A stretch of DNA of 20,364 bases from CAYMUN01 sp964393835 (GTDB lineage Bacteria; Patescibacteriota; Saccharimonadia; Saccharimonadales; UBA4665). Location: positions 1-20,364 of the forward strand of contig CAYMUN010000013.1 of assembly GCA_964393835.1 (NCBI GenBank). Direction: 5' to 3'. The notes beneath the pieces were generated by a model. The model made no database searches. It was given only the letters and a program-made list of their open reading frames with translations, and was not told the DNA's origin. Below, one piece after another: positions 12,286 to 20,364 of the stretch (positions are counted from its first letter, which is position 1; every line of letters begins with the position of its first letter). The position numbers and the translations under genes are program-made.

Positions 12286-15200
12286 TTACTGCTCAATGGT
12301 CGTGAACGGGTTCGTGATGCTCAGTGCCACCCATGAGAAATCAAGTTTCTGGTTAGCCGGCTGCTCCAGAACAATGTCAAAGCCATCGGCGGTGACATTT
12401 TGATAGCTATAGCGCAAGAAGTTGCCGTTGGCCGCAGTCACGGTTATGACCGGGACTTGCGAGAACGGCCTCCTGAACGTCACGCGCACCGACTGCTTGC
12501 CGCTGTTGATTGAGGCATAGCCGCCGGTATTATCGTTGAACCGGGCTTCTCCCTTAAAGTCGGCCGTGCCCTCAAACGAGACCGGGCCTCCAAAGGTTAC
12601 TAACTTGTCAAATAAAGCGGTGCCATGAAATTCGGCGTCACCCATGACCGAAAGACCGCCGGAAGCAAGAATCTGCTTAGCATCTAAGGTGTTAAAGCTG
12701 ACACTGCCGGTGTCCATTGATTTTACCAATTCACTGACGGCTTTAAGGGTGTATATATTAAGCGCGCCGTAGCGTACTCGATTGAAGCCATCCTCGCCCT
12801 GGTAGACTAATTCCGGGAAGACTTGGGCCAATTCTTGGGCGATGACACCTGTCTGGCGCTCACAGGACAGGTTCAGTCCGGCGTATTCGGCATCATTACA
12901 CTTAAAGTCAAAGTTTACGGTTCGCACGTCCTTCATGCGATCCAAGATTGAGCCGTCAAGCTCGACTACATTTTCTTTAAGCCGCTGATCAGACAATATA
13001 CCACCAGCGTCATTCTCGCACGTACCGGACGTTATGATACCACCGCGCACGTTTGCTGATCCGACATACTGCCCGCTCGAACAAGTAAGTGTGGTTAATC
13101 CAGCAGTCGCGTTAACTTGGAAAGCCCCGGTAGTAATAACATTACCGCCAAAACTGGCGCCTGCTTCAACGTTTAGGCTGGTTGTGCCGGCACCTGAGTT
13201 AGTAATAGCCAGGACTGTGTTGGCCGCGTCATTCAAATCTATGGTAAAAGTCCCGGCGGCAATCCGCTGCAGCGTGGTATCGTCCGACGCCAGGGAAATC
13301 TGGTTGGAAGAAGAATCCAGTACGATATCGGCTGCGCCGCCGCTTGTCAAACTGAGCGAACTGCTGCTCTGGACAATTGGTGTGGTAACGCTGCTGGCGA
13401 AAGACGGATTCCCGACAGTAGTGATGACGCCGCAGCTGCCGCCCGAGCCAAGCGTAATCGTCGTACCACCCCCGGTGAGATTACCGCTGCCGCTGGCACA
13501 TACCATGGTGACGTTACCCTGGACGGCAGTGTTGGCCGAGTTGCCGTACAGCACGCTCAGCGTAGGCGTGGAGCTCTCGCCAGTGTTACCTGTAGCCGAT
13601 AGCCCGGTTAAGGTTCCGAAAGACGCCACATAGTTGCCGGCAGTATCCACGCCCAGGTTGACACTGTCCGGAGTTATAGCCGTTAAACCGGTAGCCGTAA
13701 CCGAAATGTCGCCGGTTAAGGACACAAAGGTCGGTACACCGGAAGCATTCGCAACCAAGAGTTGTCCAGAAGTGCCGGCGGCCGTTACTTGCAGGGTGCC
13801 CGTACCATTACCGTAGATCACGCCATTGGCAGTGAAGCTACCTGCGCCCGTACCGCCTCTTGTTACCGCTAACTGTCCGGCCCAACCTAATGAATGCGTC
13901 GAGCCTACCGAGGTAATAGTCACGTTAGTGTCATTCGCAAAGGTCTGACTGGCGGCCGTCAGACCGTTAAGGCTGCCTAATTTTTCGCTGTCCAGCTCAT
14001 TGAGCGCCGCCTGTACCGTGATCGCGGAAATTGTGCCGGCTGGAGTATTAGTAATCTGAAGCGCCGCATAATCACCGCTCTGGGCAGCTACTGAACCAGT
14101 ACGGCCAAAGACCGAGGAAACAGCTGATGAAGACGGGGCGACTTCCCACTTGGTGCCGTTATGAATAATAAAGTCACCGGCGGCGAAAACAATATTGCCG
14201 CTGCCCAGATTGCGGGTAGCGCCAGCCGACACAACATATTCCTCACCGCTGGCACCGGTACCATCGGAAAGTGTCGGGGTGTTGGTGGAGGCGTTCCAGG
14301 CACCTTTATAGGTTAAAGCGCCAAGTATTCCCTGCAAGAAAGTAGCTCGTGACACCTTTTTAACAGAGGAGGTGCCGGAGTCGTAGACCGCCAGGTAGTC
14401 TGTGTTACTGGTGGTGCTGATACTGTTCAAATTATTAATATCCAGACCGAGCGACAGGTTAGAGCCCAGGGTTCCACCACCACTGAGGCCTGAATTAGCT
14501 GCCGTTTGGATAGCCCGAGAGTCTAGTACTAGCGTACCGCTGGCGTTAGGAATCGTAATAGTATTGTTAGCCGTCGGGTCAATAACCGCTATGCCAGTCG
14601 CGAAACCATTATCCGTTGCGCCTTGGAAAGTCAAAGGAGTACCGCCCAGCAATTGGCTGGTAATTGTCAGCCGGTCGGCAGATGATCCGCCCAAGGTGGC
14701 GTTGCCGGTTATAGAAGCGCCGCCGGCAATTGTGGCGCCGCCACTGGCAATTGTCAGGCCGGTGATATTCTGCAGCGCGCCGGCGTTTGTCAATCTGGTG
14801 ACACTATTTGTTTGCAAGGCACCGTCTACCAGATTGAGGTTAGTCGAACCGGCAGTCGAGTTATCTATAGCAAGTGTATTGACCGTGTTATTAGCTAGAT
14901 CAATAGTGAAGGTGCCGGCCGCCGAACGCTGCAATGTCGTATCATTGGCGGCAATACCAAGGATATTGCTGCCGCTATCAAATGTCAGGTTACCTGCGCC
15001 ACCAGACGTGACTGTCAATGCTGCTGCACCCGTAATATTGGTGCCAACCCCTGTGATATTGCCGGCATTGGTAATACCACCACCATTTATGTTAAGGCCA
15101 CCAGTTATGCTGGCACCGCCGCTGGCCACCGTTAAGACTCCGTTGGTGGTAACCGCACCGTTAAAGGTGGCCAGTCCGGAAGTAGCCAGGTTTAACACCG

Positions 15201-16208
15201 TCGTATTGTTTGTCATTAGGCTTAGTGCAAAATTATCGGTGGTACCGAGCAAAGCGTTGCCGCTAAAGGCGTTACCGCCGTTAGCAAAGCCATTAACGGT
15301 GGCGGGCGTACCGTACTCTACGGTAAAGGATACCCAGTGCTCAAGCGTCGCCGCCGGGGCCAACGCGGTCGAGACCAGCTGTACGCCAACCGTGTCACCG
15401 GCGGCGAAGGTAATAGTCCCTGAGGTGACTTCTTGGGTGTTGGAACGCGTATTGGTCGTGTCGAGCGTGCAGTAATTTGTTGCCGAGGCCTGGGCACCGT
15501 TTTTCCTAAACCTGACGCTGACCGAACCGCCGGTTACGGCAGCGGAGTTCAAAATTGAACAGCCGCGAATGCTGCCGGCACTGGACATACGGATATCAGC
15601 AATGCTGGGGACTGTTGCTATCGAGAAGGCGGTAGCACTGGTCGGTAATAAGTAATTAAGTACCGTTGTCGCGCTAGCTGCCTGGTTTATGGCGTAGGTA
15701 TTAAAGGTTTGCTGCACCCGGCCGCTTGTAGAGGTACCACCGCCGCCAGCGGCCGTAAAGGACTGCCAGGAAGCGCCATCAAAGCCTTGGAAGTCGGCAC
15801 CGGTCCAACGGATAGATCCCGTAGTGTTGGTAAAGGTGTTACCGACTATTATTGGCCCGTTGAATGTACCTGTGCCGGTAACGTTTACACCACCAGATGC
15901 CACTGTTAAGCCTGTAAGGCCGGATAAGGTACCGTTGATGGTGCTATTGCCCGTAATGTTAATGCCGCCGGCACTCACCGTCAACGCGTTGCCTGCCGTA
16001 ATACCGCCTTCTATGCTGAGCGAAGCAATACCCGAGCCACTATTGGTAACCGTTAACGTATCATTTGAGCCACTGTTCATATCCAGGCTTAAACTGCCGG
16101 TCGTCTTGAGAGTGGTTGCATTCAGGTTAATAGTGTTTGAGCCGGACGTCAGAGTCAAATCATTCAAGCCAGTGGTCGAAACGGTCAGCACGCCGGCATT
16201 GGTAATGA
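12286..16208 (-). CDS. Giant surface fibre protein, C-terminal part (S74 chaperone + lectin-like domain)
   Basis: About 1,307 codons reading without a break from the assembly gap to TAA at 12288. Most is Gly/Thr/Ser/Asn/Ala-rich, with short beta-strand repeats (LTVASGGxxITG, TLQRxAAGTFTIDL, GNGTGTLQVTAAG) as in phage tail fibres and trimeric beta-helices. From the Ser codon at 12993 comes an S74-type intramolecular chaperone domain: ILSDQRLKENV, then FDFKCN, RQTGVIAQELAQVFPELV and RYGALNIYTLKAVSEL. The Ser/Lys autocleavage dyad (SDQRLK, Lys five after Ser) is kept. Unlike many fibres, about 135 more residues follow, ending in a beta domain (SGKQSVRVTFRRPFSQVPVI ... GFDIVLEQ ... FSWVALSI) that resembles an H-type-lectin-like sandwich. 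The coding frame continues upstream of the first ATG into the gap, so this is not a separate gene but the same gene as the part at 16309-19418. Confidence 0.9.
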
Positions 16209-16308
16209 NNNNNNNNNNNNNNNNNNNNNNNNNNNNNNNNNNNNNNNNNNNNNNNNNNNNNNNNNNNNNNNNNNNNNNNNNNNNNNNNNNNNNNNNNNNN
16301 NNNNNNNN
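16209..16308. other. Assembly gap (100 N) inside the giant gene
   Basis: Exactly 100 unknown bases, the usual placeholder of unknown length. Reading frames on both sides are open and encode the same repeat style. Two bases are left over on each side, so for one continuous frame the true length must be 2 modulo 3; 100 is not, which explains why the two parts appear in different frames. Repeats in this gene are a likely cause of the break. Confidence 0.98.
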
Positions 16309-19300
16309 CCCAGGTTAGCGACGTAATCGCCGGTTGTTTGAGTGCCCAGGGCTACGGCGTTAGCACCGATAGCGGTCACGCCGGTGGCATTGATGGTGAC
16401 ATCACCGCTTAGAGCTCGGGTTACCCAGTTGGTGCCGTCAGCTATTAACACGTTGCCGCTGGTAGCTGTCGTGGAGCCTAAGCCAATGCCGTTGATTTTA
16501 GCGACTGTCGGGTTTGGATAGCTGCCGCTCAGATCGCCGCCAGCTGCACCGACGGTCGTACAGTTACCGGTGCTGAGACAGATGCTGGCTGTAGCTTGGC
16601 CAGGATCTGGGAGAGTATAGGTGGTATTTTGGGCCAACGTAGCGAAAGGCTGGAGCGTAGCCGCTTTGTTGCTGGCCCCGGCACCGTTATTGAGTACTAG
16701 TGAGCCAGCTTGGGCCGTGGTGCCCACGGTGACGGTAGCGCCTTGGACTCCTAGGGTGCCGCTAAACGTCGGACTGTTGACGATCGCTAGTGTATTTGCG
16801 CTAATTCCGCCACCGGCCGTGCCGGTCAAGCTTCCAGTCAAATTACCCGTGCCGCTAAAGCCAATCGAAGTATTGCCTTGGGCGGCCGTACCGACGCTAG
16901 AGCCATAGACCACACCGAGGCTGGTCGAAGTGCCAAGGGCAACTGAGCCGCCGCCAGACAGGCCGGTGCCGGCAGTGACCGTCACGCTCGAATTCTGAAG
17001 CGCTGCGTTAGCCAGTGTCGTCGTACCGGCCGCTGTCAGGCGGCCTTGGGCGTCAACGGTGAATGTCGGAACCAGCGTAGTGCTGCCGTAACCGCCAGCA
17101 ACTACCGTGGTATTAGCCAGGCTGATCGTGGTCGTACCTCCCGTGCCCAGCGTCACGGTGCTGCCACCGCTGAGGCCGGTGCCGGCAGTGACTGTCAATT
17201 GAGTATTACCCTGCACTGCCGTACCTGCCGCAGAACCGTACGCTACACTGAGGCTCGTCGAGCCGCCCAGGGCTGCCGCGCCGCCGCCAGACAGGCCGGT
17301 GCCGGCAGTGACCGTCAAAGAACTATTGACCAGGTTGGCATTGGTGACCTTGCCAGCTCCGATAGTCGCTACACCAGCATTACTGAGCGTGATATCACCC
17401 GACAATGTCTGATTCACAAAGGCTGTGCCGTTATATTGCAGGATCTGCCCGCTGCTAAGCGAGCTGATAGTCAGAGTGTTTCCCTGTAATTTCCCGATTG
17501 TCGGCCCGGGGTAGTTGCCGGTTAGGTCTCCGCCAGCCGTACCGCCCGGGGTCACGCCGCTAATCAAGGTGTTGGAAACACCGGTAATTCGGCCTTTGGC
17601 ATCAACAGTAATAGTCGGCACATTGGTAGCGTTGCCGAAGCTGCCGGTACTGGTGCCGGTACTGGCCAGCGTCAGCGCACCAAGATTAGAAAGCGTAGCG
17701 TCAGCGCTGAGTGTCATAAACGTTGGCTGGCCGCTGCCATTAGCGACTAGTAATTGGCCGCCGGTACCGGCGGCGCTGGCCTGAAGAGTGCCAGTACCAT
17801 TGCCATATAGTACGCCGCCATTCGTAAAGCTAGCAGCTCCGGTGCCACCGAACTGAACCCCCACCGCCAAACCCTGCCAGATACCGCTAGTCACCGTACC
17901 GACTGCTGTAATGCCACCCAGATTTCCGGTAGTAATAAGCGTGCCGTTAACATCCGGCACGGCTAGGATGCGCGTCGTGCCGGCCGAGATGCCGCTGAGC
18001 TGAAAAGCCGCCTGTTTCGTCGGATCGGCATCATCGGCAATTATAAAACCACTGTCCCGAAATGACCAGTTGCCGGTAATCGCCTGGGCCATACCGGAAC
18101 GGGTCAGGCCACTGTTGGTATAATCAATAGCGACATTTGCCTGGCCAGTATTATTAACGACATTGAAATCGCTGCCAGCAAAATTGATAGCGCTGGCATT
18201 GCCGGTCACCAAACTGCCGTTTTCTTCGACCGCCAGATTGCTACCGCCAGATACCGTGCCGCAGGCCCAGGCCAAGCCAGTCCACTGCAACACTTCGCCG
18301 ACAGCACAACCGCCGAGCAACTGCAGGCCGCTGCCGGTCGTTTCCAGGCCGGAACCGCTGCTGGCAGTCGCCGTAGCTACCCCGCCGCTGAGACGGACTT
18401 CCAAATTATTACTCACGATAGCCGTGCTGCTGCCGGTACTCACGCTCAGGGTCAGTGCATTGTTGTTCGTTGCGCCCGTCAAGCCAAGGCCCGCTAAGAC
18501 TGTAGTGGAATTGGTTTGAAAAATGTTGGTAACATAGTGGTTGTTAACGGCGGAGGTCTCCTCGCCGCCCGCGCCGCTGAAGCCCCCGCCACCGATCAAA
18601 GCCTGCAAGTCGGATGACAAATTATCATACGTAATACCCCCGCTTGCTACCTGGTCACTAGTCACTGGTTTGGTAGCAAACATATCAATTGGGGTGGCAG
18701 TGACCGATCCACCGATATTCTGGTTGGTGATATTTATCGTCAGCCCATACCCGCTCAGTGATACAAAAATGGTACTGGGTAACTTCAAAGCCGCTACCTT
18801 GCCGGCGGAGTCAGCGGTACCTGCCAAGGCCGCGGGTATGGCACCTGCGACAGATTTATGGGTCATATTAGCAGTCCTCGTGTTGTTCAGCTGGCCCGGC
18901 AGGAGCAGCAACAGGACTAATACTATACCCATCGCGCCGCCCCACAACGCGTGACCTATGCTTTTGCTACCATGACCCCTGTCTGATTCATCCGCCGGAC
19001 TAATTTGCGGAGGTTGCGGCAGGATCGGTTGCGTTAGTGTATGGGGGGGCGATACCAGCTTACCGGTTTGCTTAACCATCAGGTAATCGTTAACAACTCG
19101 GGCTTCGTACTGCCGTTTGCCGTTATGATCGCGGCCGGCTAACAGCTTGCCTTCGGCCTCCAGCCGCCTAACCGTTGACTGAGAAACACCTAAAGCAATG
19201 GCGACTTCAGCCGTACTTAAAGGACGAGATCGCTTAAACTGGTTTAATTCCTCAATTAAAAAATAACGATTTTTTCCGTCTAACCGATGGGCGTTCAGTT

Positions 19301-19418
19301 TACCTGCTCGCTCCCAGCGGCGGATAGTATCTATAGAAACAGAGAGATGTTTAGAGGCCTGCCCTATGGTGACATGGGAGTCACTACGTCGTTGTAAATT
19401 TGATACGCTTTGTTTCAT
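16309..19418 (-). CDS. Giant membrane-anchored fibre protein, N-terminal part (two HTH + TM + repeats)
   Basis: About 1,036 codons from the ATG at 19418 to the gap. Residues about 15-60 form a MerR/excisionase-like HTH (VTIGQASKHLSVSIDTIRRW, ERAGKLNAHRLDGKNRYF). Residues about 67-113 form a second one (LSTAEVAIALGVSQSTVRRL, EAEGKLLAGRDHNGKRQY). A Pro-rich linker (118-145) leads to one membrane helix at about 155-174 (HALWGGAMGIVLVLLLLLPG), which should be a signal anchor with the N-terminus inside. The rest is a long beta-rich repeat region with TVTAGTGLSGGG units, GNGTGTLQ units and AQGRLT-type units, as in phage tail-fibre and collar proteins. This places two DNA-binding modules in the cytoplasm and the fibre outside. 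No Shine-Dalgarno is seen at the ATG; a good promoter lies 67 nt upstream. It continues across the gap into the part ending at 12286. Confidence 0.92.
16948..17317. repeat. Near-identical DNA repeats inside the giant gene
   Basis: A 37-bp word is identical at 16948-16984 and 17281-17317 (333 bp apart, 111 codons). A shorter version sharing a 20-bp core occurs at 17173-17192. On the coding strand it encodes the LTVTAGTGLSGG-type unit. Such identical repeats suggest recent duplication or recombination in the fibre and make assembly difficult. Confidence 0.85.
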
Positions 19419-19491
19419 CTTTTGTATTCAAACGTAACGTTATTTTTTGTACTCACTTAGGCTCTCACCCCTGTTAAGAAAGCTTATGCCT

Positions 19492-19520
19492 AGTATAGTC
19501 CTTTGCGCTAATGTAAGCAA
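19492..19520 (-). promoter_or_regulatory. Promoter of the giant gene
   Basis: Minus strand: -35 TTGCTT (19520-19515), 17 nt, -10 TATACT (19497-19492), in the context GGACTATACTA. The leader is about 67 nt and contains an 8-bp palindrome TAACGTTA (19435-19442) 17 nt before the ATG, a possible site for the protein's own HTH domains. Confidence 0.6.
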
Positions 19521-20237
19521 TGCCTATATAAAAGTTGTACACAGTAGGGATCCATCCTAATCATATTGGCCAGGTTGGTTGTATAGGCAGTTGGCTTCTC
19601 TCCTATGACCGCCGAGGGTTGTTTTTAATAGCAACGATACTAAATTCTGTTGGTAATCCTAGTATTTTTTACTTCATAAACACATAATAAGATTTTGAAA
19701 TTGCAAACGACATGTTCGTTATGAATATTACATTAAACTCGCAGTAATTATATTGTTCAATTTCAAACGTACAAAATAAGTACTGTAAAACACTGCGTTG
19801 TGAAAGTAATTTGTACATTGATAGATTGAGTTTAATTTTTACATTAATATTTATATAATTTCTACAATTTAGACTATTTTGTTGTGATAGATGTATAATA
19901 AATATCAAAGTAGTTATCATTAATGCATCGTTTATAAAAACTAACAGATCAAAATGTACATCGGGCTTGTGTTTTTACTCCTCTTTGTACTATAACTATT
20001 TTTATTATCTAGAAATTAAATTGTCTATCTCCTGTAGTCTGTAATAATAACTACGCACAAATATAGGTCGGTTACTATAATTGTAAAAATTACTCGCTAT
20101 TATACTACTCATTAAAATCGTTGCTATTATTATAAATGTGGAGTGATTGCTACAACTCTAGTTTGTCATATTTTACGACTAGGCGGACTACGATTCTGGC
20201 TGTATCAGAACATGCCCTTTGGCCCTACTACTGCGGA
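19521..20237. other. Non-coding, AT-rich stretch between giant gene and rRNA operon
   Basis: About 700 bp with no convincing gene. From about 19620 to 20160 the base composition drops to roughly one quarter G+C by eye, against about half in the surrounding genes. It holds short direct repeats (ACATTAA at several places, GCTATTAT twice near 20095 and 20122) but no clear tRNA, DnaA-box cluster or long inverted repeat. An 83-codon frame at 19669-19920 (minus) looks like chance. Confidence 0.6.
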
Positions 20238-20268
20238 GAAAAGAAAAAGCCTCCTTTTAGGGAGGCTT
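20238..20268 (-). terminator. Intrinsic terminator of the rRNA operon
   Basis: Minus strand: AAGCCTCC-CTAAAA-GGAGGCTT (20268-20247, 8-bp stem) followed by TTTCTTTTC. It lies just after the 3' end of 5S rRNA and is a strong Rho-independent signal. Confidence 0.85.
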
Positions 20269-20275
20269 AAACTAT

Positions 20276-20364
20276 AATTTGGCACCGTGCTATTTTCCCA
20301 GGGTTAAAACCCAAGTATTGTAACCGCTCCGAGGCTTAACTGCTGTGTTCGGCATGGGAACAGG
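20276..20364 (-). rRNA. rrf: 5S ribosomal RNA, 3' part (cut by window edge)
   Basis: On the minus strand the sequence reads CCTGTTCCCATGCCGAACAC, then AGCAGTTAAGCCTCGGAGCG, carrying the conserved loop-B/helix III core GCCGAAC and TTAAGC, and ends near GCACGGTGCCAAATT before the terminator. About 25-30 nt of the 5' end lie beyond the window. The 3' end is placed at about 20276 and may be off by a few bases. The rest of the rRNA operon (23S, 16S) should lie to the right, transcribed leftward. Confidence 0.93.

Noticed and set aside
14402..15475. Long plus-strand open frame (357 codons) opposite the giant gene
   Set aside because: It is Val/Pro/Ala/Leu-rich nonsense, the expected reverse image of Gly/Thr/Asn-rich repeat codons. 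Similar antisense frames occur all along 13034-18954.
16948..17317. Repeats considered as a CRISPR array
   Set aside because: Spacing is uneven (213 and 120 bp), the repeats lie in an open reading frame and encode the fibre unit.
19669..19920. 83-codon minus-strand open frame in the AT-rich region
   Set aside because: Composition (Ile, Asn, Tyr, Phe, Lys, Ser) is what random AT-rich DNA gives. No ribosome-binding site or recognisable pattern.
1..20364. Alternative genetic code with UGA as Gly (as in SR1/Gracilibacteria)
   Set aside because: All conserved genes are complete with the standard code and need no UGA readthrough.
1..20364. tRNA genes, insertion sequences or prophage genes
   Set aside because: No tRNA-like T-loop/acceptor pattern, transposase or integrase motif was seen. 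The fibre gene has no phage neighbours and carries a cellular membrane anchor.

Overview
The window looks like chromosomal DNA of a Patescibacteria (CPR) member, most likely Candidatus Saccharibacteria (TM7). This is inference. The reasons are a shortened PriA (about 644 aa), a compact IF2 (595 aa), a DUF5663-like protein with a Pro-rich tail, a KGG-repeat small protein, many small wHTH/PadR-type regulators, and a giant phage-fibre-like surface protein. The standard genetic code fits every gene; no UGA readthrough is needed. Coding DNA is moderately GC-rich, but the stretch before the rRNA operon (about 19.6-20.2 kb) is strongly AT-rich. One scaffold gap of exactly 100 N lies at 16209-16308.

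Layout. Left edge (minus strand): bS21 (rpsU), an unrecognised 265-aa protein and a winged-helix regulator. A divergent intergenic region (1418-1699) holds a perfect 24-bp inverted repeat. Then on plus comes the priA-def-fmt cluster (primosomal helicase, peptide deformylase, Met-tRNA formyltransferase). Convergent to it on minus is a block reading rpsA (four S1 domains) -> infB (IF2) -> DUF5663/Pro-rich protein -> a small acidic protein. On plus follows a small operon: PadR-type regulator, ROK-family kinase lacking the usual Zn-binding cysteines, and an HExxH (ImmA/IrrE-like) protein with a zinc ribbon. On minus are a KGG-repeat stress-type protein with a long structured leader, a single-pass membrane protein with an acidic Pro/Glu tail, and the giant gene at 12286-19418. 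Last is an AT-rich non-coding stretch, then the rRNA terminator and the 3' part of a 5S rRNA gene whose operon lies beyond the right edge.

The main novelty candidate is the giant protein (at least about 2,340 aa plus the gap). Two tandem MerR/excisionase-like helix-turn-helix modules sit on the cytoplasmic side, then one transmembrane helix, then about 2,000 residues of beta-rich, Gly/Thr/Ser/Asn-rich tail-fibre-like repeats, then an S74-type intramolecular chaperone domain with the SDxxxK autocleavage dyad, then a lectin-like beta domain. This is the layout of a membrane-bound transcription factor fused to a long surface fibre, and could in principle couple surface contact to transcription.

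A second theme is transcription start architecture. At least six genes have a good -10 box ending only 6-9 nt before the ATG and no Shine-Dalgarno, which suggests leaderless mRNAs. Other genes (infB, rpsA, the KGG gene, the HExxH gene, the small acidic protein) have clear Shine-Dalgarno sequences. Much of the window concerns translation initiation (bS21, S1, IF2, Fmt, Def).
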